Shown in pieces: positions 36,723 through 45,456 of a stretch of 49,239 nucleotides of DNA. The number at the start of each line of letters is the position of its first letter. Position 1 is the stretch's first letter. The position numbers and the translations under genes were made by a program. The DNA lies in contig JAAVDB010000031.1 of NCBI GenBank assembly GCA_014802015.1, positions 1-49,239 of the forward strand, given 5' to 3'. The notes beneath the pieces were generated by a model that was not told the origin of the DNA, searched no databases, and worked only from the letters and a program-made list of their open reading frames with translations. Origin of the DNA: Bacteroides sp. GTDB taxonomy: Bacteria > Bacteroidota > Bacteroidia > Bacteroidales > Muribaculaceae.

Positions 36723-37648
36723 TGTTTTTTTCAGTAATCATACCGTTATATAACAAAGAGCAGTTTATTGGCTGCACAATTAAATCGATTTTGGCACAGA
36801 CATTTGCCGATTTCGAGATTATTGTCGTGAATGATGGTTCGACTGATGCCGGAGCAGAAATTGTTGCCGCCATTGCGGATAGCAGAATCAGACTTTTCAA
36901 TAAAGAGAACGCAGGAGTGTCAAATGCAAGAAATTACGGGATAGCCAATGCCTCCGGCAGATATATTGCTCTCATGGATGCCGATGATCGGTGGGATGCA
37001 AAGTATCTTGAACGGATGCATGAGGTGATACTGTCTCATCCTGAGGGGCGGATATTCGCATGTTGCAATGCTGAGGTGTCTAAGTCCGGAAAATTAAAGA
37101 TAAATCCTGTGAAGAATCTTCTGTCAGACTCTATATCGGTTCTTGATTATGATTCAGCTTTCTTGAATACGTTGGAGTCACCGATTCATACTTCTGCGGT
37201 AATATTTGATAAAGATTTGTTTGATTCATACCGATTTGATGAAGACATTAGAATAGGACAGGATTTATACTTATGGCTGACCATGTCACGTAATCATAAG
37301 GTAATTATGAGCAATGAAGTGCTGTCATACTACGATCGGTCTGACATTAACGCAGCAACAGCCCGTCTTGCACCTCTGCATGTAACGTTAATTCCCAGAT
37401 TGGCTGAAATGCTGCTGAGTGAGAATGATGATGTGAGGCGTAAGTTGCTCACGCGTCTGATACTCAACAGGATCAAACGTTATTACCTATTTAAAAACAA
37501 TGCACTTACACGTGAGATAATCAGTCGTTGTAACTTCACTGATGCCTTGTGGCAGCAGCGCCTGTTCTTCGCACTGCCCAAGTGGATGATGCGGCTTGCA
37601 TATAGGTTTGTAAAAAAACTTCCCGATGCGGATTCTTCTGATGAATGA
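36722..37648 (+). CDS. Glycosyltransferase family 2
   Basis: The protein (308 aa) begins at a GTG that overlaps the previous stop by one base and reads FFSVIIPLYNKEQFIG, a canonical family 2 start. VVNDGSTD, NAGVSNARNYGI and the metal site DADD in ALMDADDRWD follow. The C-terminal part is AT-rich and has SPIHTSAVIFDKDLF and a likely IGQDLYLWLTM catalytic acidic motif. The 3' end overlaps the next gene by 23 bases. Confidence 0.93.
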   Translation: MFFSVIIPLYNKEQFIGCTIKSILAQTFADFEIIVVNDGSTDAGAEIVAAIADSRIRLFNKENAGVSNARNYGIANASGRYIALMDADDRWDAKYLERMHEVILSHPEGRIFACCNAEVSKSGKLKINPVKNLLSDSISVLDYDSAFLNTLESPIHTSAVIFDKDLFDSYRFDEDIRIGQDLYLWLTMSRNHKVIMSNEVLSYYDRSDINAATARLAPLHVTLIPRLAEMLLSENDDVRRKLLTRLILNRIKRYYLFKNNALTREIISRCNFTDALWQQRLFFALPKWMMRLAYRFVKKLPDADSSDE

Positions 37649-38768
37649 TTTTCTTTACGCCGGAGGTGCTGAGGTAGTCTTCCGTAGGATGGAATCAGCA
37701 CTTAGAGACTTAGGCAATGAGGTCGATATGTTCTATTGGAGGGACCGCAAATGCATGGCGGACAATCCGTTGGATTACGTCTATAATTTCAAGTCAGCCT
37801 CCGCTCTTGAGCATCGGTTACTTGGGCATCGTTATTCTCTTATTATTGTATTCAATTACACATCCGCATTGTCTCCCTCTGTGCTCGGAGTCCTGAAGAA
37901 ATACAAGAAGTCCCAGCACTTTAAGGTCATATATAATTCGCATGACGCACACCTGATCTGTCCCAACAGCGGTCTTAACTTTTTCAGTCACGGTCGGCCT
38001 CAGCTGTTTGATGAATACACCGGTTGCCGAGGCTTTATGTTCAAGTGTCTTGATCACCGGGGCCGGATTTACAGCTGTCTTAAAAAGATTCAATGGCTGT
38101 TGGCCTATAGGGTTTTGCATCTGCATAAAGTGATTGATAAAGTGATCTCACCGAGTCACGCGTTGCTTGGTCGGATTCGGAAATTTTATCCCGATCTTGA
38201 AGGGTGCGTGATCCGGAATCCATGCTTGGAATCTGTAGATGTGCAAGATCGAGGCAAGTCTGGGAATAAATCTCTGAAACTGATATTCATAGGCCGACTG
38301 TCAGATGAAAAAGGATTACTTCCGTTGATTGATGCACTTGCCGGAACCGATAGCCCGTATGTATTGGATATATTCGGGTCAGGTCCGCAGGAACAAGAGA
38401 TAAGGACCGCAATCAGTCAAAACGGACTGGATGGTAAAGTAAATCTGAACGGTCATAAATCTCATAAAGAAATAATGGAACTCCTCGGGCATTACGACGC
38501 CCTTATACTTCCTTCAGTCATGTCGGAAACGGCTCCGATGAGCATAGTCGAAGCCGCATCCAAACAACTGTTTGTACTCACCATGGATTATGGCGGTATG
38601 AAGGAAATGGCTGAGAGAGTCGGTAATTATGTATTCATAAATCCGATCTCTGCACGGGCATTGGATGAGGCATTCGAGACAATCCGACATAAGGAGTTCT
38701 CGCACACAGACCTTACAGATTTTACCTATGAATCATACAAGGATGCACTCAGACGTGAATTAATGTAA
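37626..38768 (+). CDS. Glycosyltransferase family 4
   Basis: This 380-residue GT-B enzyme has a nucleotide-sugar domain. The N-terminal acceptor part begins MRILLMNDFLYAGGAEVVF. The C-terminal part carries LKLIFIGRLSDEKGLLPLIDAL, YVLDIFGSGPQEQEI and the EX7E-type motif in SETAPMSIVEAASKQL. A stretch of Cys (CPNSG, GCRGFMFKC, SCLKK) in the N-terminal half is typical of some capsule GT4 enzymes. The start overlaps the previous gene by 23 bases; a start within the spacer does not exist. Confidence 0.93.
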   Translation: MRILLMNDFLYAGGAEVVFRRMESALRDLGNEVDMFYWRDRKCMADNPLDYVYNFKSASALEHRLLGHRYSLIIVFNYTSALSPSVLGVLKKYKKSQHFKVIYNSHDAHLICPNSGLNFFSHGRPQLFDEYTGCRGFMFKCLDHRGRIYSCLKKIQWLLAYRVLHLHKVIDKVISPSHALLGRIRKFYPDLEGCVIRNPCLESVDVQDRGKSGNKSLKLIFIGRLSDEKGLLPLIDALAGTDSPYVLDIFGSGPQEQEIRTAISQNGLDGKVNLNGHKSHKEIMELLGHYDALILPSVMSETAPMSIVEAASKQLFVLTMDYGGMKEMAERVGNYVFINPISARALDEAFETIRHKEFSHTDLTDFTYESYKDALRRELM

Positions 38769-38813
38769 ACTCATAGACTCTACAACAATAGCGAAAACAT
38801 TCAAATATATAGT

Positions 38814-39932
38814 ATGAAGATTCTTCATATAGGAAAGTATTATCCTCCATTCGTTGGAGGAGTGGAATCGATCACACATTTTGTGATTGAATCACTCCCG
38901 GATGCAAAGCATACAGTTGTCTCGTTCAATCGCTCGGCTGAGACGGTGACCGAAAGTTCGGGTGATATTGTAATCATTCGTGCCGGCGTGTCGGGTACAT
39001 TTGCGAGTCAGCCGGTTTCATTCAGATATTTCAATGAGATAAGACGAGTTATACGGACTGTAAAACCTGATATTGTTCATTTCCATTATCCTAATCCGTT
39101 AGGTGCCCTGTATATCCTTCTGCTCAGGAAAAAATTTAAACTTGTTGTTCACTGGCACTCCGACATCATTGCTCAGAGATTCATGTCAAAATTTGTGAGG
39201 CCGATCGAGCGGAGGATTCTTGATAGGGCCGATGCCATCATTGTGACAAGTCCCGGATATAAGGAGTTTGCATTTCATTCGCAACTTTATCGGATTAAAT
39301 TGACCATGATTCCTTGTTCGATAAACGAACGATCGTTTGAACTTGTTGACAGCGACAAAGCGAAAGTAAATGTGATCAGACAGCGTTATGGCGGTAAGAA
39401 GATTGTATTGTTTCTCGGCCGTCATGTACGGTACAAAGGACTGAGGTATCTGCTTGAAGCTGAAAAACTGGTTAAGGAGGACTGTGTATTTCTGATAGGT
39501 GGAGATGGACCGCTGACTGAATCGTTGAAACGAGAATTCGTATCAGAACGTATTCATTGGTTGGGACAACTGTCAGATCACGACCGCAAACTTTATTATT
39601 CAGCGTCTGATATATATGCATTTCCATCAGTCACACGCAACGAGGCGTTTGGTGTAGCACTGCTCGAAGCGATGTATTGCGGATGTCCGCCCGTGACGTT
39701 CACGATCCCCCGATCGGGAGTCAACTGGGTTTCGATCAATAATCATACGGGATTGGAGGTTGAAAACCGTAATGTCGTGGAGTATGCCTACACACTTGAC
39801 CGTTTGCTTAAGGATGATGAATTACGGGCACGACTGGCAGACAATGCGAGACAACGCGTCAGACAATTCTTTATCAAAGATGTCGTATCACGACAATATA
39901 AGGATCTGTATAAGCGACTGTCAGACGAATAA
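38814..39932 (+). CDS. Glycosyltransferase family 4
   Basis: This 372-residue GT-B enzyme opens MKILHIGKYYPPFVGGVES, with the glycine-rich loop, then IVHFHYPNPLGALYIL and VVHWHSDI. The donor domain has IVLFLGRHVRYKGLRYLLEA, FLIGGDGPL, and the EX7E motif in TRNEAFGVALLEAMYCG. It is the last gene of the operon and is followed 22 bases later by a strong terminator. Confidence 0.94.
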   Translation: MKILHIGKYYPPFVGGVESITHFVIESLPDAKHTVVSFNRSAETVTESSGDIVIIRAGVSGTFASQPVSFRYFNEIRRVIRTVKPDIVHFHYPNPLGALYILLLRKKFKLVVHWHSDIIAQRFMSKFVRPIERRILDRADAIIVTSPGYKEFAFHSQLYRIKLTMIPCSINERSFELVDSDKAKVNVIRQRYGGKKIVLFLGRHVRYKGLRYLLEAEKLVKEDCVFLIGGDGPLTESLKREFVSERIHWLGQLSDHDRKLYYSASDIYAFPSVTRNEAFGVALLEAMYCGCPPVTFTIPRSGVNWVSINNHTGLEVENRNVVEYAYTLDRLLKDDELRARLADNARQRVRQFFIKDVVSRQYKDLYKRLSDE

Positions 39933-39954
39933 ATTCGTAACGATAGAAAACTAG

Positions 39955-39998
39955 AAAACGGTGTGCAATCGATTGGATTACACACCGTTTTTTTTAGT
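39955..39998 (+). terminator. Terminator of the glycan operon
   Basis: AAAACGGTGTG (39955-39965) pairs with CACACCGTTTT, with an inner AATC/GATT stem and one mismatch, followed by a run of eight T residues in all. It marks the end of the operon that starts at 29084. Confidence 0.88.
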
Positions 39999-40212
39999 TC
40001 CAAGCCCCAACTGGAGCTGATTATATTACTTCACTTCCTCAAACTTATATGTAGTTTAGTGGCATACATATCATGACTCTTATAAAATATTGTTTACCTT
40101 GAAAAATTCCACATCCTGTATCGTACTTTGATACATCACTATTCTACCTTTGCATCGAACAATCGCTTTAGCGCTTTGCCAAAGCAATGAAACATTATAA
40201 ACACCCAAAGAT
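39999..40212. other. Intergenic region after the glycan operon
   Basis: No gene is seen. A -7-like TACCTTTG lies at 40145-40152, but no TTG occurs 20 bases upstream of it. A small GCTTT-gcc-AAAGC hairpin precedes the start of the Trp-repeat gene. Composition is AT-rich, as in the genes that follow. Confidence 0.4.
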
Positions 40213-40728
40213 ATGGAACCTATTACAAGTAATGATTTCCTTAACTCAGTTCTTGAAACTGAGGCGTGGAAAGAAGTTTCTCAAAGCGGGAGACTCAGTA
40301 TGACCATGATTGAGAAGTATGCCGACAAACTTGACTGGGAAGAGGTCAGTGGCAACAGTAACGTCATCTGGACGGTTGAAGGCATCAACAAGTTTGCCAA
40401 CAGAATCCATTGGGATGAATTTTCTCGTTCATGCCCGGAAAACCTCCTCTCGGAGACCACGCTTCTGAAGTTTGCGTCCAAGTGGGATTGGAAGGCTCTC
40501 TCCAACCGTGACGACATCTACAACAACTGGCGTCTGCTCGAAAAGTTTGCCGACAAGGTAAACTGGGGCGAAGTCATCACCAACTGGAATATTGAGAAGC
40601 CGCTTGAATTCTTCTCACGTTTCCAGCAGTACATTCCCATGTCCAAACTTCAGGACTCCCGTCTGTGGAATGCAATGGTCGAAGCTCGCGCCAAGCATCT
40701 GATCCAAGAAGCCATCGGCATAGAATAA
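40213..40728 (+). CDS. Protein of about 25-residue Trp-containing repeats, function unknown
   Basis: The 171-residue protein consists mainly of a repeated unit of the form (I/L)-x-KFAxKxxWxEVS. Clear copies start near residues 32, 57, 84 and 108, with a partial copy at 14-23 and a degenerate one near 131. The key tryptophans W19, W42, W67, W93 and W118 are spaced 23-26 apart. There is no signal peptide or membrane segment. The pattern suggests a small solenoid of paired helices acting as a binding surface. I do not recognise a named family. It stands alone between the glycan operon and the DUF262 pair and could be cargo of the same accessory region. Confidence 0.75.
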   Translation: MEPITSNDFLNSVLETEAWKEVSQSGRLSMTMIEKYADKLDWEEVSGNSNVIWTVEGINKFANRIHWDEFSRSCPENLLSETTLLKFASKWDWKALSNRDDIYNNWRLLEKFADKVNWGEVITNWNIEKPLEFFSRFQQYIPMSKLQDSRLWNAMVEARAKHLIQEAIGIE

Positions 40729-40827
40729 AAATCTCGGGTACGCAAATAGACTGCGTAGCAATGTTGTAATTTTGCGCCCGGATTTCAGATGCCAGTTGGC
40801 TGTTTGCTGTAATCGACTTAATGTCGA
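40729..40827. other. Spacer before the DUF262 promoter
   Basis: A TAATTTTG -7-like box (40767-40774) is present without a TTG at the proper distance. Nothing else is recognised. Confidence 0.35.
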
Positions 40828-40858
40828 TTGGTTATACCAAGAAAATCAAGTAACTTTG
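40828..40858 (+). promoter_or_regulatory. Promoter of the leader ORF and DUF262 pair
   Basis: TTG (40828-40830) is followed by exactly 20 bases and TAACTTTG (40851-40858). The first DUF262 gene starts 226 bases downstream, so the transcript has a long leader that includes a 48-codon ORF. Confidence 0.75.
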
Positions 40859-40892
40859 CACTCGTTTTCGAGCGCATATTATTCCGAAAACA

Positions 40893-41039
40893 ATGCAGAC
40901 AACGCAACTCAACATATCGTCCACGATGCTTCGCCGTAGCTATCGCAGCTTCTACAGCAGTCTCTATTGCATCAGTTATAGAGGCTACCGAAGTGTGCCC
41001 GTTGGATTACTCCGACGATATAATCATGTCTTTTATTGA
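40893..41039 (+). CDS. Tyr/Ser/Arg-rich 48-codon leader ORF
   Basis: The frame begins at ATG 40893, about 30 bases after the expected transcription start, and ends at TGA 41037-41039. It encodes MQTTQLNISSTMLRRSYRSF and continues with more Tyr, Ser and Arg; about half of all residues are of these three kinds. There is no membrane segment. It may be a regulatory leader peptide, a tiny protein, or a chance frame; a 71-codon frame overlaps it and looks less natural. No attenuator hairpin with a T tract was found between it and the next gene. Confidence 0.4.
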   Translation: MQTTQLNISSTMLRRSYRSFYSSLYCISYRGYRSVPVGLLRRYNHVFY

Positions 41040-41083
41040 GTAAATGAATAAATCAATGAAGACCTATTTCAAAATCTATTCTC

Positions 41084-43084
41084 ATGGAACTTCAAACTAA
41101 TCAAGAAGATCGGAATCTTGAACCTCGCACTATTGGTTCGCTCAATGGCTTACATTTTCGTATACCTTCTTATCAAAGGGGGTACCGCTGGGAGCGATTG
41201 CAAGTGCAACAACTCTTGAACGATTTGGCAGAAGCTGATGATTCTGTGCCATATTATCTTCAACCGATAGTCGTGGCTCCAATGTCTGAAACCGAAGAAA
41301 GCAGAGAGGCTGCAAACGTCGGTAAATATTTCGACATCATAGATGGCCAGCAACGCCTCACCACCATATATCTGATTCTGCAGGCGTTCACCAAGCTTAC
41401 ACAACCTTTGTCGGGAAAAGACGAAGAGTCGTTGACTGAAGAAGAAAAGGGAAAAAGGTACGCATTTAAATATGCTCTTGGTCGGGTAGACACCTCGGCA
41501 AACTTCAGCCTATCGTATCAAACGCGTACTGACAGTGAAGCGTTTCTTCAAGGAATCAACAGAATTGACGAGTCTGATAAAAGCATCCGCGAAACACCAG
41601 ATCACTTGTATATGTGGCATGCTTTTCAATGCGTCATTGAATGGTTGGGCACACAAAAGATAGAAACGGTGAGCAAGGTTGCCGGAATGTTGAAGAGCAA
41701 AGTGAAAGTTATCTGGTATCAATTGTCAGAAACGATAACCGACTGGAAAAAATTCACCGACCTCAACATAGGCAAAATCCCATTGACCAATTCTGAGCTA
41801 ATAAAAGCACTGTTTTTACGGACTACAAATTTCTGTACACCAGAAGAGAAAGACGGAGAGGAATATCTGAAGCAGACACTTGTCGCACAATGGGACCAAA
41901 TCGAGCGGGAACTTTCGTCTAATGCTTTCTGGGGATTTCTTTCCAGGGACAAGAAGAGCGATTATCCCACAAAGATTGATCTATTGTTCGACCTTATCTC
42001 TCAAAAGAAAAATTCTAAAAACCAGGATGCGCTATACACCTTCAGCTATTTCGTAAAATTATTTGCCAGCAACAAGGCTACAGGTCTGAAGATGTGGGAA
42101 GACATCTATCTAAAATACCAGCGTCTGAAAGACTGGTATGAAGATCGTGATATGTATCATATGTTGGGCTATCTGATAGCCATAGACTATCCGGCAAATG
42201 CTTTGGAACGGATTTTCAAATTTGCGCATCCCGAGAATCGTTGCTACCGTTCAACTGATAGAATCAAAAATGTACTTGCAAGGCTTGTGAGCATGTCATT
42301 GCGAATACCGGACGGAAGTAAGTTTGAGGGCGTGAAGTCGTTTGAAGACCTGAGATATAACATATCGGATGATCCTGACCGCACTGTCGACACCTCCCAT
42401 CATTACATGATAAAACGATATCTCACCCTCTACAATATTCTAGTTACAGAGGACGCCGGTAAAAAACTGCGCTATCCTTTTGATTTCCACAACACCATTG
42501 ACGGAGGTTGGAGCCTTGAGCATATTCATGCACAGAACTCCCAGACCCTTAACAAGGGATGGCAATGGGAAGAATGGATAAACAATCATGCTGACTCTCT
42601 GAAACGACTCGTAAAGTCGCTGGACGAAGGGAACGAATTGCGGCCGAGGATAGACAACCTCATTTCCCGTATGGCCTCATTTCCCAAGCAATCCAATAGA
42701 GACGAGTTCGACAAGATCGCTGATGATTTCAGAGAGATTATGGAAAGTCTCCCCGGTGCTAAAAGGTTGTATCAGGATGAAATGGCCAATATGGCATTAT
42801 TGGGCAAATACAACAACTCCACACTTAACAATTCAACCTTTGACGTCAAGCGCCAGAAAGTGATCAGATTGCTCGGCACTAACTTTGTGCCGTTGGCAAC
42901 CGAACGTGTGTTCCTCAAAGCCATTACCGGAGAGATGACCGTTGTCAATGAGGACGAAACCGTTTCTAAATCGCTGTATAGTTGTGACACCGAGCACCTT
43001 TTCTTTTGGGGAAAAGAAGATCGTATGGCATACATTGACGATATGAAAACCAAACTTAAAAAATATCTTAACCGCTATGAGTGA
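41084..43084 (+). CDS. DUF262/DUF1524 protein, GmrSD-type nuclease
   Basis: This 666-residue protein has an N-terminal DUF262 domain with FRIPSYQRGYRW (27-36) and the invariant DGQQRLTT (from 87), a ParB-like nucleotide-binding and hydrolysing fold. Its C-terminal DUF1524-type region has LEHIHAQN (His480, His482) and later MALLGKYNNSTLNNSTF, consistent with an HNH-like nuclease site. In the type IV enzyme GmrSD these two domains act together to cut glucosylated hydroxymethylcytosine phage DNA. The target here is unknown. It overlaps the second DUF262 gene by 8 bases. Confidence 0.9.
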   Translation: MELQTNQEDRNLEPRTIGSLNGLHFRIPSYQRGYRWERLQVQQLLNDLAEADDSVPYYLQPIVVAPMSETEESREAANVGKYFDIIDGQQRLTTIYLILQAFTKLTQPLSGKDEESLTEEEKGKRYAFKYALGRVDTSANFSLSYQTRTDSEAFLQGINRIDESDKSIRETPDHLYMWHAFQCVIEWLGTQKIETVSKVAGMLKSKVKVIWYQLSETITDWKKFTDLNIGKIPLTNSELIKALFLRTTNFCTPEEKDGEEYLKQTLVAQWDQIERELSSNAFWGFLSRDKKSDYPTKIDLLFDLISQKKNSKNQDALYTFSYFVKLFASNKATGLKMWEDIYLKYQRLKDWYEDRDMYHMLGYLIAIDYPANALERIFKFAHPENRCYRSTDRIKNVLARLVSMSLRIPDGSKFEGVKSFEDLRYNISDDPDRTVDTSHHYMIKRYLTLYNILVTEDAGKKLRYPFDFHNTIDGGWSLEHIHAQNSQTLNKGWQWEEWINNHADSLKRLVKSLDEGNELRPRIDNLISRMASFPKQSNRDEFDKIADDFREIMESLPGAKRLYQDEMANMALLGKYNNSTLNNSTFDVKRQKVIRLLGTNFVPLATERVFLKAITGEMTVVNEDETVSKSLYSCDTEHLFFWGKEDRMAYIDDMKTKLKKYLNRYE

Positions 43085-45431
43085 CGTGTTAAAGTCTGAC
43101 TATGGCAAACTCATTTCGCTCTACAACATGCTCACGAGTGAGAATGAGGTAATCCACAAAATATTAATCCCTAAAATCCAGCGGGATTATGCCCAGGGAC
43201 GCGAGGGAATGGAGAGTGTGCGTGGCAGATTCCTGGAAAGTATCTTTGAGGTGATAGATAAGAAGACGCCGAAAAAACTTATGCTGGACTTCGTGTTCGG
43301 GCAGAAAGAAATCTCCACGCGCAACATATTTTATCCCGTTGATGGCCAGCAACGCCTCACAACCCTGTATCTGCTGCATCTTTATGTAGGCAAACGCGCT
43401 GGAAAAACAACCGAATTCTTGAGGAAATTCAGTTATGAAACTCGCATAAGCAGCAAGCAATTCTGTGAGCGTCTAAATGAAATCGAAGCAGAGAAGTTCT
43501 CCGGAATCGGCGGTTTTATAGAGTCTCAATGGTGGTATACTGGAGTGTGGCGTACAGATCCTACAATTTCTGCAATGATCAATATGCTAAAAGATATTGA
43601 TAGCCATTATCAGCTTTTGGGCTATGTAAAAGATGATTTCAAAATTGTATGGGTACAGCTCAAAAATAATGTTGAGTTTTGGCGCCTTTATCTGTCAGAC
43701 CTCGAAACAACGGATGAGCTATACATAAAAATGAATTCGCGTGGCAAATTGCTGACCGATTTCGAGCATCTTAAGGCAATGCTCGACAACTATGCTCATT
43801 ACAATGGAAAGCTTTCAGCCAAGATTGACACATCCTGGACTAATTTGCTTTGGCAATATCGGGATAACTCAAAAGATCTTGATCCTGAATATTACGTAAA
43901 CAATGGCCTCGATATGTGTTTTGAAAACTTGCTCACATTCTATCTCAATGTGGAGGGTGCCAAAAGAGGTTTGACAGACCTCCAGTCACCCATAACCGAC
44001 CTGATTGAATTGGCTGACAAGGTGCTTGGTTACCATCCCACTAACACAGAAGAAGAGGAAGAAATAAGAAACAAAGATTGCTCACGGCTCAGAAAGGCCG
44101 TTGAGGCTCGACATATAATGCGCAGGTTTGAGCGCATCCTCGATTTCTTCAGCGAAACCGACAACAAAGGCAACTTGGTTAATGATCCCAAGCAGTTCTT
44201 TTCCCGCTTTATCCAAATTGATTACGATGAATGGCCCAATGCCGAGGCCAGACCTGACGACGTGAAGAATACGCCAAAAGTATTCATAGGCAAAAGGAGC
44301 AATGCAGACCTGTTCAGGGAGATATGCCATACAGCCTTATTGAAGAACGGATCCTTTTTATATGGACTCACATTGTATGCCGAGGCCTTCTTCCAGTATG
44401 CAGCCTTGGGCACCCAGAATTTTGAAGACCGGCTCAGGAGGCTGCGTAACCTGTTGGAAAATTCCGAGCTCCATGCACGCGATGCCCAGAACACGCTTCC
44501 AGTAGTGGATGAACTCATAGCCAACGGCAACGACTCAATAGACAGCGTGGACGATGAGCTTAACAAAAAACAGAAAAGTCAGGAAGCGTTCAAACTGAAT
44601 TGGATGGCGGCTCATCCAACCTATTCAAACCTTCTAAAAAAATTGGAAAATCATTGGCTTCTGTTGGGTAACCTCAATATGCTTATAGTCGAAGACAATG
44701 ACGGTAAGCCAATCGATATCGATATAAGTTCGGTGCACAAGTTCGGCGCATTATTTAATTCTTCTTGCGATTATATGCTGGTGGAAAGGGCTTTGTTGGC
44801 TACTGGAGATTATTCGCCTACTCCTGCTCCAGGGAAAGTGAAAGCATATGCAGGTGATAATTGGAGGCTTTGGAAAGATTTGACACAGTCCTTCAATCGG
44901 ATGACGCCCCAAGTTCTTCAAAAGTTCTTCCACAATCATAACGTTCTCAGTGCCGTAGAATTGGAGGACGTGGCCTCTAAGTATCCTTCGGTCAAGGGTG
45001 AGTATACCTGGAAAGATTACCTTCGCAAATATCAGTCAATATACTCTGCTCCAAAGGGGAAATACAGATATCGAGAAATGCATTACAGTTACTATAAACT
45101 GAATGCTAATGGCGGAGGAGGTCCCGAGTACTTTTGGAACCCATACAATCTTGCGGTTGAAAGTCTGTTAAAGCCACTCTTTGAATGCTCTACTGACTGT
45201 TACGGCGGAGCCTTGTTATTTAAAGAATCGGGCATAACTGCCGATATACAAGAACATGAGATAATATTTGTATATCCCGACGGCTACCGATTCAGCCACA
45301 GAATACCCTTCAGCCCAATTACAGGACTCGATACTGTGGATCGTATAGTTTACGCCGGAGGAGCATGTAAACGAATTGTAGGTTCATATAATGCTCGAAA
45401 TGAAGGAATAGATTTAAATGCCGGAAATTAA
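43077..45431 (+). CDS. Second DUF262 protein lacking a visible HNH motif
   Basis: This 784-residue protein opens with a DUF262 domain: IPKIQRDYAQGRE at 31-43 and VDGQQRLTTLYLLHLY from 88. It shows SRGKLLTDFEHLKAML, another family feature. Unlike its neighbour I find no EHI-x-x-QN or other HNH-like motif; the C-terminal 200 residues are Tyr-rich and end in beta-type sequence (HEIIFVYPDGYRFSHRI). It may be the nucleotide-sensing partner of the first protein or have a different effector domain. The ATG lies inside the end of the previous gene, so the two are translationally coupled. Confidence 0.87.
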   Translation: MSDVLKSDYGKLISLYNMLTSENEVIHKILIPKIQRDYAQGREGMESVRGRFLESIFEVIDKKTPKKLMLDFVFGQKEISTRNIFYPVDGQQRLTTLYLLHLYVGKRAGKTTEFLRKFSYETRISSKQFCERLNEIEAEKFSGIGGFIESQWWYTGVWRTDPTISAMINMLKDIDSHYQLLGYVKDDFKIVWVQLKNNVEFWRLYLSDLETTDELYIKMNSRGKLLTDFEHLKAMLDNYAHYNGKLSAKIDTSWTNLLWQYRDNSKDLDPEYYVNNGLDMCFENLLTFYLNVEGAKRGLTDLQSPITDLIELADKVLGYHPTNTEEEEEIRNKDCSRLRKAVEARHIMRRFERILDFFSETDNKGNLVNDPKQFFSRFIQIDYDEWPNAEARPDDVKNTPKVFIGKRSNADLFREICHTALLKNGSFLYGLTLYAEAFFQYAALGTQNFEDRLRRLRNLLENSELHARDAQNTLPVVDELIANGNDSIDSVDDELNKKQKSQEAFKLNWMAAHPTYSNLLKKLENHWLLLGNLNMLIVEDNDGKPIDIDISSVHKFGALFNSSCDYMLVERALLATGDYSPTPAPGKVKAYAGDNWRLWKDLTQSFNRMTPQVLQKFFHNHNVLSAVELEDVASKYPSVKGEYTWKDYLRKYQSIYSAPKGKYRYREMHYSYYKLNANGGGGPEYFWNPYNLAVESLLKPLFECSTDCYGGALLFKESGITADIQEHEIIFVYPDGYRFSHRIPFSPITGLDTVDRIVYAGGACKRIVGSYNARNEGIDLNAGN

Positions 45432-45447
45432 TGACTTTAAAAAGTCA
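45432..45447. terminator. Possible short bidirectional hairpin between convergent genes
   Basis: TGACTTT (45432-45438) is complementary to AAAGTCA (45441-45447) directly after the stop of the second DUF262 gene and before the stop of the convergent PLD gene. There is no T tract, so function as a terminator is uncertain. Confidence 0.35.
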
Positions 45448-45456
45448 CCCCTAATT

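Noticed and set aside
40828-41043. 71-codon plus-strand frame over the DUF262 leader
   Set aside because: Its start lies on the promoter -33 element, so the mRNA would not contain it. The 48-codon frame starting at 40893 is the only one placed correctly within the transcript.
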